The notes beneath the pieces were generated by a model. That model was not told where the DNA came from, did not search any database, and saw only the letters and a program-made list of their open reading frames with translations. Positions 1-6,237 of a stretch of DNA of 7,918 bases are shown one piece after another (position 1 is the stretch's first letter; each line of letters opens with the position of its first letter). The stretch covers positions 1 through 7,918 of the forward strand of contig JBGAHO010000093.1 in assembly GCA_044226195.1 (NCBI GenBank), in the 5' to 3' direction. A program made the translations under genes and the position numbers. The DNA comes from RPQJ01 sp044226195 (GTDB lineage: Bacteria > Pseudomonadota > Gammaproteobacteria > Steroidobacterales > Steroidobacteraceae).

Positions 1-1
1 C

Positions 2-985
2 ACGTGGCCGCTCTTCGCCGTGCCGGCGCAGTGGCCCCACTCGAGCTGGGCCGTCGCCGGGCTGCCGCCCGCGGGCTGGGTGGCGATGCTGGTGGGCGTG
101 CTGGCAGCGCTCGTGCCCCTGCCGCTGCGAGGTCGCCTGGCCGGGGCGGTGATCGTCGTCGCCCTGTGCAGCTGGCGCCCCGAGCGACTGCCGCCGTCGA
201 CCGCGCGCATCGAGGTACTGGACGTGGGGCAGGGGTTGTCGGTGTTCGTGCAGACGCGCCATCACGCGCTGCTGTTCGACGCCGGTCCGTCGTTTCGCAG
301 CGGCACCGACGCCGGACAGCTCGTCCTGTTGCCCTACCTGCGCTACCGCGGCGTCGATCGCCTCGATGTGCTCGTCGCCAGCCACGACGATGACGATCAC
401 AAGGGCGGGGTCGGCAGCGTGCTCGGTGGACTGCCGGTGCAGGCGGTCGTGGCGGGGCCGTCGATCGCTGAGCTGCGCGACGATTCCGGGCGGCGGGTCC
501 CGCTCGAGCGGTGCCGGCGCGGCGACCGCTGGACCTGGGACGGCGTCCGCTTCGCCTGGGTGCATCCGGGGGCGGCGCACTACGAGCGCGACAACGACAG
601 CTCGTGTGTGCTGCTGATCGAGGCGGGCGAGCACCGCACGCTGCTCACCGGGGACGTCGAAGGCGTCGCCGAAGGGGAGATCGTCGCGCACGGCCTGTCG
701 GGGCCACTCGATCTCGTGGTCGCGCCGCACCATGGCAGTCGCACGTCGTCGACGCCGGCGTTCGTCGCGGCGGCCCGGCCGAACTGTGTCGTGTTCACGG
801 TCGGCTACCGCAATCGCTGGGGATTTCCGGCCCGGCCGGTCGTGGAACGCTGGCGTGCCGCGGGCGCCCGGACGATCGAGACGAGCGCAAGCGGTGCCGT
901 CGAATTCGTGACGCAGGCCGGCCGGCCGCTGGCCGCGCCGCGCGCCTGGCGGAGCGCGCACCGCCGCTTCTGGCAGGACCCCTAG
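2..985 (+). CDS. comEC: ComEC/Rec2 family DNA-uptake channel, C-terminal part (5' truncated by window edge)
   Basis: ComEC forms the inner-membrane channel through which single-stranded DNA enters during natural transformation. The reading frame is open back to the left edge, so about 327 C-terminal residues are present out of roughly 750-800 usual for the family; the first GTG at 20 is internal. Two hydrophobic segments (about 68-175) are the last membrane spans. A metallo-beta-lactamase-like domain follows: DVGQG at 221, the metal-site motif SHDDDDHKGG at 380-409 (HxDxDH, the ComEC variant of HxHxDH), the LLTGDVEG Asp at 653, and APHHGS at 722-739. The tail VGYRNRWGFPA is also typical. The metal-binding pattern looks intact, which fits a nuclease role proposed for this domain. 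The gene lies 73 bases upstream of exbB on the same strand, a common gammaproteobacterial arrangement. Identification is secure; whether the organism is transformable is not shown. Confidence 0.95.
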   Translation, partial: TWPLFAVPAQWPHSSWAVAGLPPAGWVAMLVGVLAALVPLPLRGRLAGAVIVVALCSWRPERLPPSTARIEVLDVGQGLSVFVQTRHHALLFDAGPSFRSGTDAGQLVLLPYLRYRGVDRLDVLVASHDDDDHKGGVGSVLGGLPVQAVVAGPSIAELRDDSGRRVPLERCRRGDRWTWDGVRFAWVHPGAAHYERDNDSSCVLLIEAGEHRTLLTGDVEGVAEGEIVAHGLSGPLDLVVAPHHGSRTSSTPAFVAAARPNCVVFTVGYRNRWGFPARPVVERWRAAGARTIETSASGAVEFVTQAGRPLAAPRAWRSAHRRFWQDP

Positions 986-1011
986 ACGCCCGTCGCGGCG
1001 GTCCGGCGCAT

Positions 1012-1036
1012 GAAGTATCATCCGGCGCGGTACTTC
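1012..1036. repeat. Inverted repeat GAAGTA-N13-TACTTC in the comEC-exbB gap
   Basis: Perfect 6-base arms at 1012-1017 and 1031-1036 are separated by 13 bases, in the only non-coding gap upstream of the operon. A possible -10 element, TATCAT (1016-1021, five of six matches to TATAAT), overlaps the left arm, but no convincing -35 lies 16-18 bases upstream. The arrangement could be an operator dyad or a weak hairpin in the exbB leader. There is no T-run after it, so it does not look like an intrinsic terminator. The arms are AT-richer than their surroundings. Function is inferred only, and short arms can occur by chance. Confidence 0.35.
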
Positions 1037-1058
1037 GGCAGGGGTTCGAGCGCGGGAA

Positions 1059-1724
1059 ATGTTCGAAATCATCAAGTCGGGCGGCATCGTCATGGTGCCG
1101 CTGATCCTGTGCTCGATCGTCGCCAGTGCCATCACGCTCGAACGGCTGTGGACCCTGCGCGGCCAGCGCGTGGTCCCGGGCGAGCTGACCGACAAGATCT
1201 GGCAATGGGTCGAGAACCGTTCCCTGTCGGACAAGCAGATCCTGGCGTTGCAGGCCCACTCGCCGCTCGGCCGGGTCCTGGCCGCCGGACTCGCCAATCG
1301 CCACCGGGACCGGCTGGTGATGATCGAGGCGATCGAGGACGCCGGCCGCCACGTCATGCACGATCTCGAGCGCTACCTGAACCCGCTCGCCACCATCGCC
1401 TCCATCTCCCCGCTGCTCGGCCTGCTCGGGACGGTGATGGGCATGATCCGCACTTTCCGCGCGGTCACGATCTCGGGTATCGGTGACCCGTCGGCGCTGG
1501 CCGGCGGCATCGCCGAGGCGCTGGTGACGACGGCCGCGGGCCTGATCGTCGCGATCCCGTCGCTGGTGGCCTATCGCTACTTCCGCGGCAAGGTCGACGG
1601 CCTGATCGTCGACATGGAAAAGCAGTCGCTGCGGCTGGTGCAGGCCATCGACCGCACGGCGGGCACGCGTCCGCAGGCGGCGGTCGAGATCGCGGAGCAG
1701 GCGAGCCAGGAAGCGGCCGCGTGA
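1059..1724 (+). CDS. exbB: ExbB/TolQ/MotA-family proton channel protein
   Basis: ExbB is the multimeric inner-membrane subunit of proton-driven motors; with ExbD it normally energises TonB and TonB-dependent outer-membrane receptors. The 221-residue product has three likely membrane spans: about residues 9-27, 107-130 and 150-172. A cytoplasmic region containing SPLGRVLAAGLANR lies between the first and second. Family hallmarks are NPLATIASISPLLGLLGTVMGM (108-129) and ALVTTAAGLIVAIPS (154-168); Thr157/Thr158 lie where ExbB/TolQ proteins carry a channel-lining Thr. The ATG at 1059 gives the usual short N-terminus before span 1, though only a weak ribosome site precedes it. Its stop overlaps the exbD start (GTGA). 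ExbB is preferred over TolQ because no tolR, tolA or tolB follows and this order is usual upstream of lpxK. No tonB is in view, so the partner is unknown. Confidence 0.9.
   Translation: MFEIIKSGGIVMVPLILCSIVASAITLERLWTLRGQRVVPGELTDKIWQWVENRSLSDKQILALQAHSPLGRVLAAGLANRHRDRLVMIEAIEDAGRHVMHDLERYLNPLATIASISPLLGLLGTVMGMIRTFRAVTISGIGDPSALAGGIAEALVTTAAGLIVAIPSLVAYRYFRGKVDGLIVDMEKQSLRLVQAIDRTAGTRPQAAVEIAEQASQEAAA
1708..1713 (+). promoter_or_regulatory. Ribosome binding site supporting the GTG start of exbD
   Basis: AGGAAG lies inside the 3' end of exbB, seven bases before the GTG at 1721. It supports that start even though it overlaps the exbB stop codon (GTGA), and suggests coupled translation of the two motor subunits. 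Confidence 0.6.
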
Positions 1725-2149
1725 GATTCCAGGTCCGCAAGCGCGAGGATCCGGACATCAACATGACGTCGCTGATCGACGTCGTGCTGCTGCTGCTGAT
1801 CTTCTTCATGATGTCGACCAAGTTCGTCGACGAGGGCCGCCTCAAGGTCCGCCTGCCCGAGGCGGGCGTGCAGCCGGAGGAGGCCAAGTCCAACGAGGCG
1901 GTCGAGATCGAGGTGACCGCCGAGGGCGGCTATCGCGTCGGCGGCAAACCGCTGGTGAACAACAGCCCCGACACCCTCGCCACCGCGCTCGGCCGCGCTT
2001 CCGGTGGCGATCGCAGCATGCCCATCACCATCCGGGCGGACGCGCGCACCACGCACCAGTCGGTGGTCACGGCGATGGACGTCGCGGGCCGGCTCGGGTA
2101 CCGCCAGATCAACATCGCGACGATACACGATGGGTCGCAAGGCGGATAA
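1721..2149 (+). CDS. exbD: ExbD/TolR-family biopolymer transport protein
   Basis: ExbD is the stator-like partner of ExbB: one membrane helix that sits in the ExbB pore and a periplasmic domain that contacts TonB. The 142-residue product has a short charged cytoplasmic N-terminus, then one helix of about residues 18-34 preceded by the typical NMTSLID sequence. Asp20 in this helix matches the essential protonatable Asp of the family (Asp25 in E. coli ExbD). The rest is a periplasmic domain ending in a region (VTAMDVAGRLGYRQINIAT) that resembles the conserved C-terminus of ExbD/TolR proteins. The GTG start overlaps the exbB stop by four bases and has an AGGAAG ribosome site. The 3' end overlaps msbA by 20 bases. 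ExbD is preferred over TolR from context; the two are hard to separate by sequence alone. Confidence 0.9.
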   Translation: MRFQVRKREDPDINMTSLIDVVLLLLIFFMMSTKFVDEGRLKVRLPEAGVQPEEAKSNEAVEIEVTAEGGYRVGGKPLVNNSPDTLATALGRASGGDRSMPITIRADARTTHQSVVTAMDVAGRLGYRQINIATIHDGSQGG

Positions 2150-3896
2150 GCGCGCCGAGTTGAAGATGCCCGAGGGCGCGCTGGAGACCTACAAGCGCCT
2201 CCTCACCTACCTTCGGCCGCACAAGACCGCCTTCGGCATCGGCGTGATCGGCATGGCCGCGTTCGCGGCCACGGACGCGGCCTGGGCGGCTTTCGTGCGC
2301 TTCTTCCTCGACGGCACCTTCGTCGACAAGGACCCGCGCCTCGTCTGGCTCGTGCCCGTGACGCTGGTCGGCCTGTTCGTGGTGCGCGGCGTCAGCGACT
2401 TCGTGCAGACCTATTACCCGGGATACGTCGGCCGGCAGATCGTCAAGACGCTGCGCGCGCAGCTGTTCGACCGCTACGTCAACCTGCCGCTCGCCTATTT
2501 CGACCGCAACACCTCCGGCACGATGCTGTCGCGGCTCACCTTCAACACCGAACAGGTGGCGACGGCGGCGACCGACTCGCTGACCGTCTTCATCCGCGAC
2601 TCGCTCACCATCGTCGGCCTGGTCGCCTACCTGCTCTACACCAACTGGAAGCTGACGCTGTTCATCGTGGTCGTGGGCCCGCTGGTCGCCGTGCTGATCC
2701 GGCGCATCAACCTGCTGTTCCGCCGCTACAGCAAGCGCATCCAGAACTCGATGGGCGACGTGACGCGGGTGGCCAAGGAGGCCATCGAGGCGCCGCGCGT
2801 CATCCGCGTCTTCAACGCCCAGGCGTACGAGCAAGGGATGTTCGATGCGGTGATCGAGCACAACCGTCGCTCGTACATGAAGCTCATGATGACCAAGGGC
2901 ATGAGCAACCCGATCGTGCAGCTCATCGCCTCGATGGCCCTGGCCTGCGTGCTCTTCCTCGCGACCAAGGACGCGCTGCAGGGCCACATGTCGCTGGGCG
3001 CGTTCACGTCGTTCATCGCCGCGCTGCTGCTGCTCACGGCGCCGCTGCGCCGGCTCGTAAACGTCGCCGGACCGCTGCAGCAGGGCATCGCCGCGGCACA
3101 GAGCATCTTCGACGTCCTCGACACGCCCGCCGAGCCGGCCGGCGGCACGCGTCCGATCGAGCGTGCCCGGGGCGAGGTGGAATACCGCGATGCCCGCTTC
3201 CGTTATCCCTCCGGCGCGGAAGATGTCCTGCAGGGAGTCAGTGTCCGGATCCCGGCGGGGCAGACCTTCGCGATCGTCGGCCGGACGGGCAGCGGCAAGT
3301 CCACCATCGTGGGGCTGCTGCCGCGCTTCTACGACGTGACGGGGGGCGCCGTGCTGCTCGATGGTCACGACATCCGCGAATACCCGCTCGAGCGTCTGCG
3401 CGCGCAGATGAGCCTCGTCAGCCAGGACGTCGTGCTCTTCAACGGCACCATCCGCAGCAACATCGCGTTCGGCTTCCCGGCCACCGATGCGCAGATCGAG
3501 GCCGCCGCTCGGGCGGCGCGGGTCAATGAGTTCTCCGACCAGTTGCCGAACGGGCTCGAAACCGAAGTCGGCGATCGCGGCACGCTGCTCTCGGGCGGCC
3601 AGCGCCAGCGCATCGCCATCGCGCGCGCGCTGCTGCGCAACACGCCGATCCTGATCCTCGACGAGGCCACCTCGGCGCTCGACACCGAGACCGAGCGCCA
3701 GGTGCAGGAGCAGCTCGAAGCGCTGATGAAAGACCGCACCACGCTCGTCATCGCGCACCGCCTGTCGACCGTGGAGAAGGCGGACTGCATCCTCGTCATG
3801 GACGGCGGCCGGTTGATCGAAATGGGCACGCACCATGAATTGCTGGCCCGCAACGGGCAGTACGCGGTCCTGTACCGGATGCAGTTCAACGAATGA
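2130..3896 (+). CDS. msbA: MsbA-type lipid A export ABC transporter (ATPase/permease)
   Basis: MsbA is a homodimeric inner-membrane ABC exporter that flips lipid A-core from the cytoplasmic to the periplasmic leaflet using ATP. From the ATG at 2130 the product is 588 residues (E. coli MsbA is 582). Six membrane spans lie at about 34-56, 71-92, 152-172, 174-194, 260-280 and 288-308. PLAYFDRNTSGTMLSRLTFNTEQV (120-143) closely follows the MsbA pattern. The nucleotide-binding domain has Walker A GRTGSGKST (384-392, Lys390), Q-loop Gln432, signature LSGGQ (487-491), Walker B with Asp511 and catalytic Glu512, and H-loop His543; all key residues are intact. No clear ribosome site precedes 2130, so translation probably depends on coupling to exbD. 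An in-frame ATG at 2166 would give 576 residues and is a realistic alternative. The open frame further upstream (from 2004) is exbD antiframe. The gene overlaps lpxK as ATGA. A broader lipid exporter role is possible, but the neighbours support MsbA. Confidence 0.93.
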   Translation: MGRKADKRAELKMPEGALETYKRLLTYLRPHKTAFGIGVIGMAAFAATDAAWAAFVRFFLDGTFVDKDPRLVWLVPVTLVGLFVVRGVSDFVQTYYPGYVGRQIVKTLRAQLFDRYVNLPLAYFDRNTSGTMLSRLTFNTEQVATAATDSLTVFIRDSLTIVGLVAYLLYTNWKLTLFIVVVGPLVAVLIRRINLLFRRYSKRIQNSMGDVTRVAKEAIEAPRVIRVFNAQAYEQGMFDAVIEHNRRSYMKLMMTKGMSNPIVQLIASMALACVLFLATKDALQGHMSLGAFTSFIAALLLLTAPLRRLVNVAGPLQQGIAAAQSIFDVLDTPAEPAGGTRPIERARGEVEYRDARFRYPSGAEDVLQGVSVRIPAGQTFAIVGRTGSGKSTIVGLLPRFYDVTGGAVLLDGHDIREYPLERLRAQMSLVSQDVVLFNGTIRSNIAFGFPATDAQIEAAARAARVNEFSDQLPNGLETEVGDRGTLLSGGQRQRIAIARALLRNTPILILDEATSALDTETERQVQEQLEALMKDRTTLVIAHRLSTVEKADCILVMDGGRLIEMGTHHELLARNGQYAVLYRMQFNE

Positions 3897-4939
3897 GCCT
3901 CGACGCGCGCCTGCAGCGCCTGTGGTACGGCCCTGCGTGGCGCAGCCTGCCGTGGTGGCCGCTGGAATGGCTGTTCCGCGCGGTCGTGGCCGTGAGGGGT
4001 TGGCTCTATCGCAGCGGCCTGCGCGCGACGCAGGCGGCGCCGGTCCCGGTGATCGTCGTCGGCAACCTCACGGTCGGCGGCACGGGCAAGACGCCGGTCG
4101 CGGCCTGGCTGGCCCAGCAACTCGCCCTGCGGGGTCGGCGAGTCGGGGTGGTGCTGCGTGGCTACGGTGGCTCGCACCGCGGCGCGCCGCGCGTCGTCGG
4201 CATGGACGACGACCCGGAGATGGTGGGCGATGAGGCGCTGCTGCATGCCCATCGCCGTCCGCACGTGGTGGTCATCGGCGCCGATCGCGTCGCCGCTGCG
4301 GCCCTGGCGGCGCGGCGGGGAGCCGAAGTGGTCGTCTGTGACGACGGGCTCCAGCACCACCGCCTCGGCCGCGACGTCGAGATCGCCGTGGTCGACGCTG
4401 CGCGCGGCCTCGGCAACGGCCACCTGCTGCCGGCCGGGCCCTTGCGCGAGCCGCCCGGTCGCATCGAGACGGTGGACGCCGTCGTCCTGACCGAGCGTAC
4501 TCCGGGCGAGGCTCGCCGATGCCCGGTGCGACCGCGGCAGCCGCTGGTCGCCGTGGCGCGCCTGCGCCTCGGCGACGCCGTGAACCTCGTGACGGCGGAG
4601 CGGCGCGCGCTCGCGTCGTTCGCCGGGCAACGGGCGTTCGCGGTGGCGGCCATCGGGCATCCCGACGCATTCTTCGCGGCCCTGCGCGAGGCTGGAATCG
4701 ATCTCACCGAGCATCCCTTGCCCGACCACGCGGCGATCGACGCCACCACGTTGCCGGTCGGTGCCGGTGCAACGGTCCTGATGACCGAGAAAGATGCCGT
4801 AAAATGCCGGGCACACGCCCAGGCCGGCTGGTGGTGGATCGAACTCGCGGTCGACGTCGAGCGCGAGACGGCCGGGCAGTGGCTGACCGTGATCCTCGAA
4901 CGCATCGGCCAGACCGGCGCGGGAGTACGACTTGGATAA
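3893..4939 (+). CDS. lpxK: Tetraacyldisaccharide 4'-kinase LpxK
   Basis: LpxK phosphorylates the 4' position of the tetraacyl-disaccharide 1-phosphate precursor with ATP, giving lipid IVA, at the cytoplasmic face of the inner membrane. The 348-residue product is slightly longer than the usual 325-340. A hydrophobic N-terminal segment (about 19-35) is the expected membrane anchor. The P-loop is GNLTVGGTGKTP (57-68, Lys66), followed by LRGYGG (88-93), GDEALL (112-117), DDGLQHHRL (150-158), GNGHLLPAGPLREP (174-187), AIGHPDAFF (253-261), LPDHAAI (276-282, His279 in the conserved DH motif) and TEKDAVKC (298-305). The usual Phe before the PDH motif is Leu here, a conservative change. The ATG overlaps the msbA stop (ATGA) and has no clear ribosome site of its own, so coupled translation is likely. 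The 3' end overlaps trm112 by eight bases. The identification is secure from motifs and neighbours. Confidence 0.97.
   Translation: MSLDARLQRLWYGPAWRSLPWWPLEWLFRAVVAVRGWLYRSGLRATQAAPVPVIVVGNLTVGGTGKTPVAAWLAQQLALRGRRVGVVLRGYGGSHRGAPRVVGMDDDPEMVGDEALLHAHRRPHVVVIGADRVAAAALAARRGAEVVVCDDGLQHHRLGRDVEIAVVDAARGLGNGHLLPAGPLREPPGRIETVDAVVLTERTPGEARRCPVRPRQPLVAVARLRLGDAVNLVTAERRALASFAGQRAFAVAAIGHPDAFFAALREAGIDLTEHPLPDHAAIDATTLPVGAGATVLMTEKDAVKCRAHAQAGWWWIELAVDVERETAGQWLTVILERIGQTGAGVRLG
4921..4925 (+). promoter_or_regulatory. Ribosome binding site that decides the TTG start of trm112/ycaR
   Basis: GGGAG stands six bases before the TTG at 4932, inside the last codons of lpxK. Together with protein similarity beginning exactly at this codon, it supports TTG as the real start rather than a later ATG. 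Confidence 0.6.
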
Positions 4940-5120
4940 GAAGCTGCTCGACATCCTCGCCTGCCCGTTGTGCAAAGGGCCGGTGCACTGGCGCCGCGAG
5001 GCCGACGTCATCGTCTGCCGGGCCGACCGCCTGGCCTATCCGGTGCGCGACGGCATTCCCCTCATGCTGGAGGAGGAAGCGCGGTCGCTGGAATCGGACG
5101 ATCCGTTGCTGAAGGACTGA
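4932..5120 (+). CDS. ycaR: Trm112/YcaR family small zinc-ribbon-like protein
   Basis: The 62-residue product belongs to the YcaR/Trm112 (UPF0434) family, nearly always found between lpxK and kdsB in gammaproteobacteria. In eukaryotes and archaea, Trm112 activates methyltransferases; the bacterial role is not established. The N-terminus LDILACPLCKGP carries Cys11 and Cys14; Cys29 follows in VIVCRADRLAYPVRDGIPLMLEEEARSL, a block very close to E. coli YcaR. As in E. coli YcaR, only three Cys are present, so metal binding may be partial or lost. The start is TTG, chosen because it gives the family N-terminus (MDKKLL-) and has a GGGAG site six bases upstream. It overlaps the end of lpxK by eight bases and ends seven bases before kdsB. 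Length is normal. Confidence 0.92.
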   Translation: MDKKLLDILACPLCKGPVHWRREADVIVCRADRLAYPVRDGIPLMLEEEARSLESDDPLLKD

Positions 5121-5127
5121 AGCCGGC

Positions 5128-5898
5128 ATGGCGTTCCACGTCGTCATCCCGGCGCGGTACGCGTCGACCCGCCTGCCCGGCAAGCCGCTGCTCGACATCG
5201 GTGGGCTGCCGATGATCCAGCGCGTCGTGTCACGTGCCTGCGCGAGTTCGGCGACGGAAGTGCTGGTGGCAACGGACGATGGACGGATCGCGGCCGTCGT
5301 CACGGACACGCGTCATCCGGACCGATCGATCGCCGTCATGACGGACCCGGCCCTGCCGTCCGGCACCGATCGCGTCGCGGCCGTTGCCGCGGCGCGCGGC
5401 TGGAGCGACGACACGGTCGTGGTGAACGTGCAGGGCGACGAGCCGTTCCTGCCGCCGGGGCTGATCGACCAGGTGGCGGGCCTGCTCGAGCGCGACGCCA
5501 CGGCGGCCGTGGCAACGCTGGCAAGCCCCATCGAGTCCCTCGCGGAATTTCTCGACCCGAACGTGGTCAAGGTGGTGAAGGCCCACGACGGCACCGCGCT
5601 TTACTTCAGCCGCGCGCCGATCCCGTGGACCCGCGAGGGCACGAGCGGCGGCCTGGCCGGACAGCGCGAGTTCGGCGACGCCATGCGGCACGTCGGACTC
5701 TACGCGTACCGCGTCGGCGCGTTGCGACGCCTCACGGCGCTGCCGCCGTCGGCGTACGAGCAGCGCGAGAAGCTCGAGCAGTTGCGCGCGCTCGAGGCCG
5801 GGCTGCGGATCGTCGTGGCCCCGTGTCGTGAACCCCCTGCGCCCGGGGTCGACACCGATGCAGATCTGCTGCGTGCGCGTCAGCGGGCGGCGGGCTGA
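5128..5898 (+). CDS. kdsB: CMP-Kdo synthetase (3-deoxy-manno-octulosonate cytidylyltransferase) KdsB
   Basis: KdsB couples Kdo to CTP, releasing pyrophosphate and giving CMP-Kdo, the sugar donor for the inner core of lipopolysaccharide; it is a soluble cytoplasmic enzyme. The 256-residue product is of normal length. Motifs are PARYASTRLPGKPL (8-21, nucleotide binding), SGTDR (78-82), NVQGDEP (100-106, with metal-binding Asp104), DPNVVKVV (143-150), YFSRAPIPW (159-167), HVGLYAYR (188-195), EQREKLEQLR (211-220) and GVDTDADL (240-247). The residue two before SGTDR is Leu76, where many KdsB proteins have His. The ATG has AAGGA at 5112-5116, eleven bases upstream, and lies seven bases after the ycaR stop. 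LAB_N follows 12 bases downstream. Identification is secure. Confidence 0.96.
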   Translation: MAFHVVIPARYASTRLPGKPLLDIGGLPMIQRVVSRACASSATEVLVATDDGRIAAVVTDTRHPDRSIAVMTDPALPSGTDRVAAVAAARGWSDDTVVVNVQGDEPFLPPGLIDQVAGLLERDATAAVATLASPIESLAEFLDPNVVKVVKAHDGTALYFSRAPIPWTREGTSGGLAGQREFGDAMRHVGLYAYRVGALRRLTALPPSAYEQREKLEQLRALEAGLRIVVAPCREPPAPGVDTDADLLRARQRAAG

Positions 5899-5904
5899 AG
5901 GAGA
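5898..5904 (+). promoter_or_regulatory. Strong ribosome binding site of the LAB_N gene
   Basis: AAGGAGA is a near-perfect Shine-Dalgarno sequence, six bases before the ATG at 5911 and touching the kdsB stop. It is the best ribosome site in the operon, suggesting that this last gene is translated independently and well. Confidence 0.7.
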
Positions 5905-5910
5905 CGGACG

Positions 5911-6237
5911 ATGAACCAGTTGCTCTTCAATGCATTCGGCCTGCACATCACGGGCTGGAAGCTGGTCGGCTACGTCGGGGTGGCGCTGTTCGCCGGGCGG
6001 TGGTTCGTGCAGATGTTCTACTCGCGCCGCCACGGCCGGCCGGTCGTGCCGACCGTGTTCTGGCTGATGAGCATCTCGGGCAGCCTGCTCCTGCTGTCGT
6101 ATTTCATCTTCGGCAAGAACGACTCGGTCGGCATCCTGTCGAACCTGTTCCCGGCCGGCGTCGCCGGCTACAACCTCGTGCTCGACCTGCGCCACAAGCG
6201 CTCGAGGCAGGCGCTCGAGGCTAACTCGTCTTCCTGA
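5911..6237 (+). CDS. Stand-alone LAB_N (lipid A biosynthesis N-terminal) domain membrane protein
   Basis: The 108-residue product matches the LAB_N domain pattern, a small multi-span membrane domain found alone or joined to glycosyltransferases in lipid A-related loci; its biochemical role is not established. Three membrane spans are likely at about residues 15-36, 48-68 and 72-93. Typical features are the helix with Arg30 and Gln34 (FAGRWFVQMFYS), the conserved VVPTVFWLMSISGSLLLLSYFIFGKND (45-71), and the last helix ending in a basic tail (LDLRHKRSRQ). The domain fills the whole protein, so no catalytic domain is attached. It is the final gene of the lipid A/Kdo operon, 12 bases after kdsB, with a strong ribosome site. 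Its last 17 bases overlap the 3' end of the opposing rluF-like gene. A role in lipid A or core-sugar handling is inferred from the family name and neighbours, not shown by motifs. Confidence 0.85.
   Translation: MNQLLFNAFGLHITGWKLVGYVGVALFAGRWFVQMFYSRRHGRPVVPTVFWLMSISGSLLLLSYFIFGKNDSVGILSNLFPAGVAGYNLVLDLRHKRSRQALEANSSS
6198..6221. repeat. Short tandem repeat containing two CTCGAG palindromes
   Basis: An 11-base unit, GCGCTCGAGGC, occurs at 6198-6208 and again at 6211-6221, a 13-base period within the end of the LAB_N gene. Because CTCGAG is self-complementary, the two copies (6201-6206 and 6214-6219) can also pair as a 6-bp hairpin with a 7-base loop. It sits immediately past the stop of the opposing rluF-like gene, where a 3'-end structure would be useful, but no T-run follows on the minus strand. 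It may be a chance duplication in GC-rich sequence. Confidence 0.4.

Noticed and set aside
20..22. GTG as the start of a complete comEC-like gene
   Set aside because: The frame is open to the left edge and the first residues are membrane-segment sequence typical of the middle of ComEC, so this codon is internal.
986..1058. Intrinsic terminator between comEC and exbB
   Set aside because: The GAAGTA/TACTTC repeat has short arms, a long loop and no following T-run, so it does not qualify. Read-through from comEC remains possible.
2004..2129. Upstream extension of msbA to a start at 2004
   Set aside because: These codons lie inside exbD in another frame and give an Arg/Ser-rich sequence unlike the MsbA N-terminus. 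The family-like sequence begins near 2130-2166.
2109..3836. Minus-strand open frame of 575 codons opposite msbA
   Set aside because: It is antisense to a fully motif-supported msbA. The product is low-complexity, rich in Arg, Asp, His and Gln, as expected from the reverse of high-GC codons, with no recognisable domain.
3365..5011. Minus-strand open frame of 548 codons opposite msbA and lpxK
   Set aside because: It spans two secure plus-strand genes and their junction. The Arg/Ser/Ala-rich product has no motifs; long antisense frames are usual in GC-rich genomes.
5230..6195. Minus-strand open frame of 321 codons opposite kdsB and LAB_N
   Set aside because: It covers most of kdsB and LAB_N in antisense and has a compositionally biased product with no domain; codon-position bias favours the plus strand.
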